Notes under the pieces: generated by a model
Databases searched by the model: none
Seen by the model: the letters and a program-made list of their open reading frames with translations, nothing else
What the model was told of the DNA's origin: nothing
Part shown: positions 1 through 5,529 of the stretch, piece after piece
Layout: each line of letters begins with the position of its first letter
Numbering within the stretch: the stretch's first letter is position 1
Assembly: GCA_944342125.1 (NCBI GenBank)
Contig: CALVMF010000073.1
Span: forward strand, 1-5,529
Direction: 5' to 3'
DNA: 5,529 bases
Source of the DNA: an uncultured Bacilli bacterium
GTDB lineage: Bacteria > Bacillota_I > Bacilli_A > RFN20 > CAG-826
Program-made: the position numbers and the translations under genes

Positions 1-1152
1 CTTAAGTCAAAAAAAGATTTTAAATTTTTAGACAATACTTCGCTTTCTTTAGAAAACAAGGTCTTTGATAATTTAAATAGAGCAATAATAAAAGTTAATG
101 AAAATAGCGAATCTCACTTTTTGCGATTTAAAAGTGTAAAGACAATCACCAAAGAATCCTTTTATTTAAGTGGAAAAGAAATAAAAATAAGTGAAAAGCC
201 TTATAAAAAACGCTCTTATATTTATTTTTCAGGTTTATCTACTCCGATAAAGATCTTTGATAAATTAAGATTTAAGGGAGAGAGGGTGCTTTTTGTAACC
301 TTTAAAAAGGAAGTTAATAAGTATTACGCTTCTTTAACTTATGTCTTAAATAGAAGTAGTTATCTTTCGACTTTAAACTATAAAGTAGAAGATAATCAAA
401 AAGCGATTGGAATCGATTTAGGGATAAAGAATTTTTTAACGACGAGCTCAGGATTAAACATTGAAGCAACTAGACCATTACTAAAAATGGAAAAGCGTCT
501 TAAGAAAATGTATCGCTCCTTAGATAGAAAAGTCCATCCGCGCTTTAAAGGTGATCCAACTTTAAAATCGAATAATTACATCAAACAAACTTTTAAAATC
601 GCTAGTTTACATAAAAGAATTAAAGAAACCAGAAATGATTACTTAAATAAAGTAGCATCTTTTTTAACTAGAAATTTTTCAGCAATCTGTATGGAAAATC
701 TAGATATTAAAGAGATGCAACAAAAGAAAGGGATTGCAAAAGCTGAAAATGATTTAGCTTTCTTTGAACTTGAAAAGAAGATTAAATTTAAATCCGATTT
801 ATTTAAACATACTTTTGTTCTTGCAGACAGATATTATCCAAGCTCAAAAAGATGTGTTAAATGTGGTTCAATTAAGGAAGAATTATCATTAAAAGACAGG
901 GTATATAGATGCCCTTGCTGTGGCTTTGAAATCGATAGAGATTTTAATGCTGCTTGTAATCTCTTTAAATATATGAAGAAAAAAATAGGATGGGGCACAT
1001 CCAAATTTACGCCTATTGAACTTGATAAATTGGTAAATGATTGCATTAAAAATAGAATCATTTATTATTTTCAAGCAATAGGAAATACTCAATATAATGA
1101 CAGCGAACTTTTAAACCATGGATTAAAAGTTAAAACGTTGTCAGCGTATTGA
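1..1152 (+). CDS. tnpB: TnpB-family RNA-guided endonuclease, 5' end outside the window
   Basis: TnpB is the transposon-encoded ancestor of Cas12. It uses an omega RNA made from the element's 3' end to cut DNA, usually keeping IS200/IS605 or IS607 copies in the genome. In-window there are 383 codons plus a TGA stop. The RuvC-I motif GIDLGIKNF has its Asp codon at 415-417; RuvC-II MENLD has its Glu at 694-696; RuvC-III DRDFNAACN has its Asp codons at 934-936 and 940-942. Between them lies a zinc ribbon, SSKRCVKCG then CPCCG. All catalytic and zinc residues are present, which argues against a nuclease-dead TldR-type repressor. A TTG at 121 could be called as the start, but the frame is open to base 1 and residues before RFKS match the usual TnpB N-terminal helical region. 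About 20-60 N-terminal residues are therefore probably missing. No tnpA is visible. The family call is secure; IS605 versus IS607 cannot be decided here. Confidence 0.93.
   Translation, partial: LKSKKDFKFLDNTSLSLENKVFDNLNRAIIKVNENSESHFLRFKSVKTITKESFYLSGKEIKISEKPYKKRSYIYFSGLSTPIKIFDKLRFKGERVLFVTFKKEVNKYYASLTYVLNRSSYLSTLNYKVEDNQKAIGIDLGIKNFLTTSSGLNIEATRPLLKMEKRLKKMYRSLDRKVHPRFKGDPTLKSNNYIKQTFKIASLHKRIKETRNDYLNKVASFLTRNFSAICMENLDIKEMQQKKGIAKAENDLAFFELEKKIKFKSDLFKHTFVLADRYYPSSKRCVKCGSIKEELSLKDRVYRCPCCGFEIDRDFNAACNLFKYMKKKIGWGTSKFTPIELDKLVNDCIKNRIIYYFQAIGNTQYNDSELLNHGLKVKTLSAY
1089..1152 (+). other. Long interrupted hairpin at the 3' end of tnpB
   Basis: Three helices stack in one arm. TCAATA (1089-1094) pairs with TATTGA (1147-1152). 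TGACAGCG (1098-1105) pairs with CGTTGTCA (1136-1143), with one G-U pair. AACTTTTAA (1106-1114) pairs perfectly with TTAAAAGTT (1123-1131). The loop is ACCATGGA (1115-1122); TAA/GCG forms an internal loop and AAAA (1132-1135) a bulge. That makes 23 pairs in 64 bases, ending on the last base of the stop codon. The pairing is seen directly. The inference is that it is an omega RNA stem, because omega RNAs overlap the tnpB 3' end. It has no following T-run, so it is not an intrinsic terminator. Confidence 0.7.
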
Positions 1153-1232
1153 TTGTATTCCAGAATTAATTATTTAATTTTTGAGTAGATAAGAAATTTA
1201 TCGAATCCATGCTTGCTGAGGTTATATTAGTG

Positions 1233-1250
1233 AACGTTTAAAACGTTTAA
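1233..1250 (+). repeat. Tandem 9-mer AACGTTTAA x2, also a hairpin
   Basis: AACGTTTAA occurs twice head to tail (1233-1241 and 1242-1250). Because AACGTT is its own reverse complement, the copies can also fold as a 6-bp hairpin (1233-1238 with 1242-1247) with a TAA loop. It lies 80 bases past tnpB. It could be a subterminal hairpin of the element's right end or an omega RNA stem. An operator is another possibility, but no regulator gene is in view. Confidence 0.55.
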
Positions 1251-1267
1251 ACCAACGACGCAAGAAA

Positions 1268-1296
1268 TTGACAACCTTTTAATGCTTAGCTAAGTT
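1268..1296 (+). promoter_or_regulatory. Weak candidate sigma-A promoter for the ileS T-box transcript
   Basis: A perfect -35 box TTGACA (1268-1273) is followed after 17 bases by TAAGTT (1291-1296), which keeps only three of six -10 consensus bases. It would start transcription near 1303, about 45 bases before Stem I. A rival pair is TTGATT (1314-1319) and TAACAT (1337-1342), also 17 bases apart, which would start at the very edge of Stem I. Neither is convincing. Confidence 0.3.
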
Positions 1297-1313
1297 CGGT
1301 AACCAGATAGTCA

Positions 1314-1329
1314 TTGATTTTTGAATCAA
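1314..1329 (+). other. Small perfect hairpin before the T-box
   Basis: TTGATT (1314-1319) and AATCAA (1324-1329) pair perfectly around a TTTG loop. No T-run follows, so it is not a terminator. If transcription starts near 1303 it would be a 5' hairpin of the leader; if it starts near 1350 the same bases form part of the -35 region. Confidence 0.35.
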
Positions 1330-1426
1330 AATACCTTAACATAATTTAGTTGAAAGACACGATCGTTATTTTTTAAGCTTACAGCGAGTTGTGTGAGGTG
1401 TAAGACAACAGTTTATTTTAACGATT

Positions 1427-1429
1427 ATC
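1427..1429 (+). promoter_or_regulatory. Specifier codon ATC (isoleucine) in T-box Stem I
   Basis: The internal loop between the CTTTC and TAACGAT strands of Stem I reads TATCA (1426-1430). ATC is an isoleucine codon and is followed by A, as specifiers are usually followed by a purine. It would pair with tRNA-Ile(GAU). The assignment agrees with the gene downstream and with the TGGT bulge, which suits an A at the discriminator position. Confidence 0.88.
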
Positions 1430-1476
1430 ACTTTCTGCTATTTATGCATTTAACAAGTGCGCATTAATTATGCGAA

Positions 1477-1509
1477 TTAAGGTGGTACCGCGGTTAATAT
1501 CGTCCTTAG
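1477..1509 (+). promoter_or_regulatory. T-box antiterminator
   Basis: TTAAGG (1477-1482) can pair with CCTTAG (1504-1509), and GCG (1490-1492) with CGT (1501-1503, one G-U), leaving the TGGT-containing bulge that accepts the tRNA 3' end. The 3' strand of this structure is the 5' arm of the terminator, so the two are mutually exclusive. Confidence 0.85.
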
Positions 1510-1529
1510 CTTAGCTAAGGACGTTTTTT
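1501..1529 (+). terminator. Intrinsic terminator of the T-box leader
   Basis: CGTCCTTAGC (1501-1510) pairs perfectly with GCTAAGGACG (1514-1523) around a TTA loop, followed by six T (1524-1529). It ends seven bases before the ileS Shine-Dalgarno sequence. With charged tRNA-Ile this form should win and stop transcription before ileS. Confidence 0.95.
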
Positions 1530-1535
1530 GTGAAA

Positions 1536-1542
1536 TGGAGGT
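1536..1542 (+). promoter_or_regulatory. Ribosome binding site deciding the ileS start
   Basis: TGGAGGT contains a strong GGAGG core (1537-1541), nine bases before ATG at 1551. This fixes the ileS start and excludes the in-frame GTG at 1530, which abuts the terminator T-run and has no such site upstream. Confidence 0.9.
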
Positions 1543-1550
1543 TGTTCTGT

Positions 1551-4298
1551 ATGGAGTTAAAGAACTCATTATTAATGCCAAAAACTAATTTCGAAATGAG
1601 AGGAAATTTAGCGAATAAAGAACCAATTTTGGTAAAGAAATGGTTAGCTGATAATGTTTATAATAAAATGAACGAAAATAAAGATCTTGAGTTTATGCTT
1701 CATGATGGTCCACCATATGCAAATGGTGCGATGCACTGTGGTCATATGCTGAACAGAGTTTTAAAAGACTTCGTTGTTAGATTCAAAAATATGAGTGGAT
1801 ATAAAACTCCTTTTATTTTTGGATGGGATACACATGGTTTACCTATCGAAAATATGGTTACAAAAAGTGGAGTTAATAGAAAAACTACACCAGTCTTTGA
1901 GTTTAGAGAGAAGTGTAAAGAATACGCATTAAGTCAAGTTGAAAGACAAAAATCTGATATTAAAAGGCTTGGTATTCTTGGAGATTACGAACATCCTTAC
2001 TTAACCCTGCTTCCTGAATTTGAAGCAAACGAAATTCATTGTTTTGCCACAATGGCAGAAAAAGGTCTTATCTATAAAGGACTTAAACCTGTGTATTGGT
2101 CGCCAAGTAGTGAAAGTGCTCTTGCTGAGGCTGAAATTGAATATGCTGATGTAGAAGCTTATACAATTTATGTAACTTTTGACGTTATAGATGGTAAAGG
2201 TTTACTTGACAAAGATACTAAAATTTTAATTTGGACAACAACTCCATGGACGCTTCCTGCTAATTTAGCTGTTTGTGCTAATCCTGAGTTAGAATATGGG
2301 TTATATGATACTTCTAGTGGTAAACTAGTATTTCTTCAGTACTTATCTAGTACTTTATCAGTAGAACTTGGCTTATCTAAATGCGAATTAATTAAAACAT
2401 TTAAAGGCAAAGAACTTGAAGGAATCGTCTTAAAGCATCCATTCTATGATAGAGAATCATTGATGATTCTTGGGGATTATGTCACTGCTGATAGCGGTAC
2501 TGGCTTAGTCCACATAGCACCTGGTCATGGTACAGACGACTATTTAGTTTGTTTAAAATACAATATAAAACCTTATTGCCCAGTAGATGAACATGGCTAT
2601 ATGATGGATGATTGTGGACCAAGATTAGCTGGTAAATTTTATGAAGATGCTAATAAGGAAGTCATTAAAATCTTGGCCGAAAATCATCACTTATTAAAAG
2701 AAACGACTATTGTTCACTCTTATCCTCACGATTGGAGAACACATAAACCAGTTATTTTTAGAGCTACACCTCAATGGTTCTGCTCAATTAATCCTATTAA
2801 AGAAGATTTGATTAAAGCCATTCACGAAGTTAAGCGGAGTCCTTCCTGGGGTGAAACTAGAATGGTTAATATGATTAAAGACAGAGCGGATTGGTGTATA
2901 AGTAGGCAAAGAATTTGGGGAGTTCCAATTCCTGTTATTTATTGTGAAGATGGTACACCAATACTTGAAAAAGCAGTTTTTGATCATATTGAAGAACTTG
3001 TTCGCAAAAATGGTAGCAACATTTGGTATAAACTTAGTGAAAAAGAACTCTTACCAGATGGGTATAAAAATGAACACTCGCCTAATGGAATATTTAAAAA
3101 AGAAACCGACATTATGGATGTTTGGTTCGATAGCGGTTCTAGTTGGGCTGGAGTTTTAAAAGAAAGAGGCTTAAAGTATCCAGCTGATTTATATTTAGAA
3201 GGTAGTGACCAATATAGGGGCTGGTTTAATAGCTCCTTAATCGTTTCCTTAGCAGTTACTGGTAAATCGCCATATAAAACCTGTGTTTCACATGGTTTTG
3301 TTATGGATGAACATTGGGACAAGATGTCAAAATCAAAAGGTAATGGTCTTGATCCGATGAAAATCATGAATGTCTATGGTGCTGATGTTTTGCGTTTATG
3401 GGCTGCTTTAACAGATTATCAACAAGATGTTAGAATTTCTGAAAATATTATTAAAACAATAAGTGAACAATATCGTAAAATTCGTAATACATTTAGATTT
3501 ATTTTGGGAAATTTATCTAATGGTAGTGTTGAGGATAGATTTAAAGAAAGCGATAAAGTCAGTGAATTTGAGGAAATAGATAAATTTATTTTAGCTAGAT
3601 TAGAAGAAGTTAAAAATAAAGTTATCGATTCAATGAACGAATATAACTTTATTAATGCTATCGGTGAGATACTTAAGTTTATGAGCGATGATTTAAGTAG
3701 TTTCTATTTAGACGTTGCTAAAGATATTTTGTATTGTGAAAGTAAGGATAGTTTAAGAAGAAAACAAGTTCAAACTGTTTTAAATGAATGCTGTTTTGTT
3801 TTAATGAGACTATTAAATCCAATTATTCCTTTTACAATGGATGAAGTTAATCAAAATTATCCTCTTAAGACAAAAGAAAACGTTATGTACTATTCATACC
3901 CTGAAAAGAGTAATAATTTCGATAAGGATATACTTAATAAATATTCTCTTGTTAAAGAAATGAGAAACGAGATTTTTAAAACTCTTGAAGATAATAGAAG
4001 TGCTGGTGTAATTGGAAGTGCACAAGAAGCTTTGGTAACTTTAAATATCAAAGATCCATTATTGAAAGAAGAATTAACAAAATTTAGTGATGTTGAGCTA
4101 GCTAGATTATTCATTGTTAGCGAAGTTAAATTTGATGCTAACTTAAAGGATAACGAATCAAAATTAACTTACTCAAAAGTTTCACATCATAATGGTGTTA
4201 AATGCGATAGATGTTGGAATTATTTCGATAAAGAACTAATTCAAGAAGTAGAAGGAACACATATATGTCCAAGATGCTCGAAAGCCTTAAAAGAATAG
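1551..4298 (+). CDS. ileS: Isoleucyl-tRNA synthetase, bacterial zinc-finger type
   Basis: This cytoplasmic class I synthetase charges tRNA-Ile with isoleucine and hydrolyses mischarged Val-tRNA-Ile. The product is 915 residues, a normal length. The ATG at 1551 has a strong ribosome site, and the protein begins MELKNSLLMPKTNFEMRGNL, a typical IleRS N-terminus. The Rossmann catalytic core carries the HIGH signature as HCGH (residues 62-65) and GWDTHGLPIE (91-100). The CP1 editing domain shows WTTTPWTLPANLA (228-240) and GHGTDDY (325-331), including the expected editing Asp. WCISRQRIWG (448-457), DVWFDSGSSW (523-532) and KMSKS (591-595) follow. An anticodon-binding helical domain precedes a C-terminal zinc finger with Cys 885, 888, 906 and 909 (CDRC and CPRC). 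All key motifs are intact. The zinc finger and HDGPPYANG context mark the common bacterial IleRS1 rather than the eukaryote-like IleRS2. A tRNA-Ile T-box controls it, and it leads an operon with lspA. Confidence 0.98.
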   Translation: MELKNSLLMPKTNFEMRGNLANKEPILVKKWLADNVYNKMNENKDLEFMLHDGPPYANGAMHCGHMLNRVLKDFVVRFKNMSGYKTPFIFGWDTHGLPIENMVTKSGVNRKTTPVFEFREKCKEYALSQVERQKSDIKRLGILGDYEHPYLTLLPEFEANEIHCFATMAEKGLIYKGLKPVYWSPSSESALAEAEIEYADVEAYTIYVTFDVIDGKGLLDKDTKILIWTTTPWTLPANLAVCANPELEYGLYDTSSGKLVFLQYLSSTLSVELGLSKCELIKTFKGKELEGIVLKHPFYDRESLMILGDYVTADSGTGLVHIAPGHGTDDYLVCLKYNIKPYCPVDEHGYMMDDCGPRLAGKFYEDANKEVIKILAENHHLLKETTIVHSYPHDWRTHKPVIFRATPQWFCSINPIKEDLIKAIHEVKRSPSWGETRMVNMIKDRADWCISRQRIWGVPIPVIYCEDGTPILEKAVFDHIEELVRKNGSNIWYKLSEKELLPDGYKNEHSPNGIFKKETDIMDVWFDSGSSWAGVLKERGLKYPADLYLEGSDQYRGWFNSSLIVSLAVTGKSPYKTCVSHGFVMDEHWDKMSKSKGNGLDPMKIMNVYGADVLRLWAALTDYQQDVRISENIIKTISEQYRKIRNTFRFILGNLSNGSVEDRFKESDKVSEFEEIDKFILARLEEVKNKVIDSMNEYNFINAIGEILKFMSDDLSSFYLDVAKDILYCESKDSLRRKQVQTVLNECCFVLMRLLNPIIPFTMDEVNQNYPLKTKENVMYYSYPEKSNNFDKDILNKYSLVKEMRNEIFKTLEDNRSAGVIGSAQEALVTLNIKDPLLKEELTKFSDVELARLFIVSEVKFDANLKDNESKLTYSKVSHHNGVKCDRCWNYFDKELIQEVEGTHICPRCSKALKE
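4251..4256 (+). promoter_or_regulatory. Ribosome binding site for lspA inside ileS
   Basis: GAAGGA ends eight bases before the ATG at 4265. It lies within the ileS codons for the C-terminal zinc finger. It supports ATG 4265 over the in-frame ATG at 4274, which would be 17 bases away. Confidence 0.75.
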
Positions 4299-4915
4299 AA
4301 ATTAAAAAATATATTAAGTTTCTTATTTATTTTTCTGCGATTGTAGTATTAGCTATTGTTATTGACCAAGTAACAAAAGTAATTGCTATGAATTTTTTGG
4401 AGTATGCAACGCCTGTTACTTTTATTCCTAACTTTATAGAATTTACGCTTGTTTATAATACTGGCGCAGCCTTTGGAATGGGCGATGATACGCTTTGGAT
4501 TAGAGTAATTTTTGTTATTTTATCTTGGCTAGTAATGTTTGCTGTTCCTATTTATATTGTTTACTTAATGACTAAAAATAAATCTATAAATACTTTTTTC
4601 GGGATTTCTCTTGCTCTTGTTTTAGGTGGAGATGTTGGAAATTTAATTGACAGGACATTCTTTTTTGATAGAGGAGTAGTTGATTTTATTTCTATACAAT
4701 CTTGGTTTCCTAATTTTGGCATTTTTAATATTGCCGATGCTTGTTTAGTAGTTGGAGTTTTAATGCTTCTTGGATATTTAATTTACGATGAAATTAAAAC
4801 TAGCAAAGAAGATAAAGAACATAAAGAAAACATTAAAAAGTTAGAAGAAAAAGAGCAATCAAATCTTAATAATTCCGAAACAATATCTTCATCAACTAAC
4901 GAAAATGACAAGTAG
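4265..4915 (+). CDS. lspA: Lipoprotein signal peptidase (signal peptidase II)
   Basis: LspA is a membrane aspartyl protease that removes the signal peptide from diacylated prolipoproteins after Lgt. The 216-residue protein shows about four membrane segments (roughly 18-36, 79-102, 109-128 and 151-174). Conserved blocks are DQVTK (Asp34), NTGAAFG (Asn65), GNLIDR with the first catalytic Asp (129), VVDF, and FNIADA with the second catalytic Asp (158). It is longer than many LspA proteins (about 150-180). It has a short basic N-terminal extension and a tail from about 175 that is first Lys/Glu-rich and then Ser/Asn/Thr-rich. The motif before GNLIDR reads GGD, where Ala is usual in the homologues I recall. 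The start overlaps the ileS end by 34 bases in another frame, so the two are probably translationally linked. Confidence 0.96.
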   Translation: MSKMLESLKRIEIKKYIKFLIYFSAIVVLAIVIDQVTKVIAMNFLEYATPVTFIPNFIEFTLVYNTGAAFGMGDDTLWIRVIFVILSWLVMFAVPIYIVYLMTKNKSINTFFGISLALVLGGDVGNLIDRTFFFDRGVVDFISIQSWFPNFGIFNIADACLVVGVLMLLGYLIYDEIKTSKEDKEHKENIKKLEEKEQSNLNNSETISSSTNENDK

Positions 4916-5529
4916 TGAATTTATCGTTAAAGACAATATCAATACTTTGAGGCTTGATAAAGCCTTATCTCTTTTAGATTCAAAATATTCACGTGTATAT
5001 TTTTCAAATCTAATTAAAAACGGAGATGTTCTGGTAAATGGTCAAAAGGTCTCTCCATCATACAAAGTAAAGACAGGCGATAAAATAACCATTAACTATG
5101 TTAAAAAAGACAAGGATAAAGATTTAGAACCATACGATTTTAAATTAGATGTTGTTTATGAAGATGATAATGTTTTAGTTATTAATAAACCAAAAGGTTT
5201 GGTGGTTCATCCTGGAAATGGGCACTTTAATGATACGCTTGTAAATGCTCTAATTTATGCAAATATTAAACTTTCATCAATAAATGGAGTTGAACGCGTT
5301 GGGATTGTTCATCGTATCGATAAAGACACAAGCGGATTGCTTCTCATTTGCAAAGATGATTTTACACATAAAGAAATAGCTAAACAGCTAGAAAGTCACT
5401 CTATGCATCGTGAATATATCGCTTTAGTGGATGGCGTTATTGATGTTAATAATGGAAAAATAATCGGTAAAATCGGAAGAGACAAAAATAATCGATTAAA
5501 AATGGCGATAGACAATATAAGTGGTAAAG
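4905..5529 (+). CDS. rluD: RluA/RluD-family 23S rRNA pseudouridine synthase, 3' end outside the window
   Basis: Members of this family isomerise uridine to pseudouridine; RluD modifies helix 69 of 23S rRNA. The visible 208 codons start at ATG 4905 (MTSSEFIVKD) and run off the window. An S4 RNA-binding domain spans about residues 15-65 (LRLDKAL, then LIKNGDVLVNG, then VKTGDKI). The catalytic domain follows with VINKPKGLVVHPG (92-104) and the signature HRIDKDTSG (136-144), whose Asp139 is the expected nucleophile. GRDKNNRLKMAI (191-202) also matches the RluD subgroup. The start overlaps the lspA end by 11 bases and has no clear Shine-Dalgarno sequence, so coupling to lspA translation is likely. 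The S4 domain and the lspA neighbour favour RluD-like over RluA. The exact uridine targets and the C-terminus are unknown, and Bacillota usually carry several paralogues of this type. Confidence 0.92.
   Translation, partial: MTSSEFIVKDNINTLRLDKALSLLDSKYSRVYFSNLIKNGDVLVNGQKVSPSYKVKTGDKITINYVKKDKDKDLEPYDFKLDVVYEDDNVLVINKPKGLVVHPGNGHFNDTLVNALIYANIKLSSINGVERVGIVHRIDKDTSGLLLICKDDFTHKEIAKQLESHSMHREYIALVDGVIDVNNGKIIGKIGRDKNNRLKMAIDNISGK

Larger units (their letters stand above)
1..1300 (+). mobile_element. Right part of a TnpB-carrying insertion element, right end uncertain
   Basis: The tnpB gene implies an IS200/IS605-like or IS607-like element. Its left end and any tnpA lie outside the window. 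Such elements have no long terminal inverted repeats, so the right boundary cannot be read directly. It must fall after the tnpB stop (1152) and before the T-box leader (about 1347). The hairpin at 1233-1247 is one candidate subterminal structure. The end coordinate given here is a guess within that interval. Confidence 0.5.
1089..1300 (+). ncRNA. Candidate TnpB omega RNA (reRNA), boundaries uncertain
   Basis: Known omega RNAs lie on the tnpB sense strand, start inside the 3' coding end and run to the right end of the element, with the guide taken from flanking DNA. This interval has the expected position and contains two hairpins (1089-1152 and 1233-1247). GCATTAAAA (1043-1051) is also complementary to TTTTAATGC (1277-1285), which could close a larger structure of about 240 bases. 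I did not recognise a conserved family sequence, and both ends are inferred from position only. Confidence 0.35.
1347..1529 (+). promoter_or_regulatory. T-box leader sensing tRNA-Ile, controlling ileS
   Basis: T-box RNAs read tRNA charging: the anticodon pairs with a specifier codon in Stem I, and an uncharged 3' end stabilises an antiterminator. Stem I: GAAAG (1352-1356) pairs with CTTTC (1431-1435), possibly extended by TAG/CTA; ATCGTTA (1362-1368) with TAACGAT (1419-1425); TAAGCT (1374-1379) with AGTTTA (1410-1415, one G-U); GTTGT (1388-1392) with ACAAC (1405-1409). The distal part has the AG-bulge-like AGCGA and a GGTG-containing terminal loop. Stem III is CGCAT (1460-1464) with ATGCG (1470-1474). 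The T-box core AAGGTGGTACCGCG (1479-1492) exposes TGGT, which fits a tRNA ending in ACCA. Only about 20 bases separate Stem I from Stem III, so Stem II and the IIA/B pseudoknot appear absent, as in glyQS leaders. Transcriptional, not translational, control is indicated by the terminator. Confidence 0.95.

Noticed and set aside
121..123. TTG as the start codon of tnpB
   Set aside because: The frame stays open to base 1, and the preceding 40 residues look like the normal TnpB N-terminal region, so this is an internal codon.
834..1092. Reverse-strand open frames opposite tnpB
   Set aside because: They lie opposite conserved TnpB codons, resemble no family I know and lack ribosome sites; they are shadows.
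1..1152. TnpB as a nuclease-dead TldR-type repressor of ileS
   Set aside because: The RuvC Asp, Glu and Asp residues and all four zinc cysteines are present, so an active nuclease is the simpler reading.
1164..1182. Terminator after tnpB (AATTAA/TTAATT stem followed by T residues)
   Set aside because: The six pairs are all A-T and the T-run is short, so the stem is too weak to call an intrinsic terminator.
1188..1202. Hairpin GATAA/TTATC after tnpB
   Set aside because: Five mostly A-T pairs with a 5-base loop are expected by chance in sequence of this composition; it might be part of the omega RNA but cannot be supported alone.
1530..1532. GTG as the ileS start
   Set aside because: It directly follows the terminator T-run and has no ribosome site. 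GGAGG at 1537-1541 is well placed for ATG 1551, where a typical IleRS N-terminus begins.
2784..3367. Open frames in other frames within ileS, both strands
   Set aside because: They overlap strongly conserved IleRS motifs and have no start signals or recognisable domains.
3890..4114. Reverse-strand open frame in the ileS 3' region
   Set aside because: Low-complexity Leu/Ser composition opposite A/T-rich IleRS codons, with no supporting signals.

Overview
The window is AT-rich, uses TGG for tryptophan and has in-frame stops of TGA, TAG and TAG, so it reads as genetic code 11. A T-box leader and a bacterial zinc-finger IleRS point to a low-GC Bacillota or Mycoplasmatota-type bacterium (Bacilli, Erysipelotrichia or Acholeplasma-like). 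This placement is an inference; no taxon marker is decisive.

Layout. (1) Bases 1-1152 hold the 3' part of a TnpB gene, the RNA-guided nuclease of IS200/IS605 or IS607-type elements. The reading frame is open at base 1, so the true start lies outside the window. The RuvC catalytic residues and the four zinc cysteines are intact. The last 64 bases of the gene can fold into a long interrupted hairpin that ends exactly at the stop codon, a candidate part of the guide (omega) RNA. (2) Bases 1153-1346 are non-coding. They hold a tandem 9-mer that is also a hairpin, a weak promoter candidate and an 11-base repeat shared with the downstream terminator; the right end of the element probably lies here. 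(3) Bases 1347-1529 are a compact tRNA-Ile T-box leader. I could fold it by hand: Stem I with an ATC specifier, Stem III, T-box/antiterminator and terminator. (4) From 1551 to the end run three overlapping genes: ileS, lspA and an RluA/RluD-family pseudouridine synthase cut by the window end.

The three housekeeping genes look like one operon. lspA starts 34 bases inside ileS, and the pseudouridine synthase starts 11 bases inside lspA. The T-box would let uncharged tRNA-Ile raise IleRS, and with it lipoprotein signal peptidase and an rRNA modification enzyme. The tnpB element sits directly upstream in the same orientation with no convincing terminator between, so read-through into the T-box is possible.

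I see no CRISPR array, tRNA or rRNA gene, and no clearly new multi-gene system. The most interesting places are the tnpB 3' structure and the tnpB/T-box junction.
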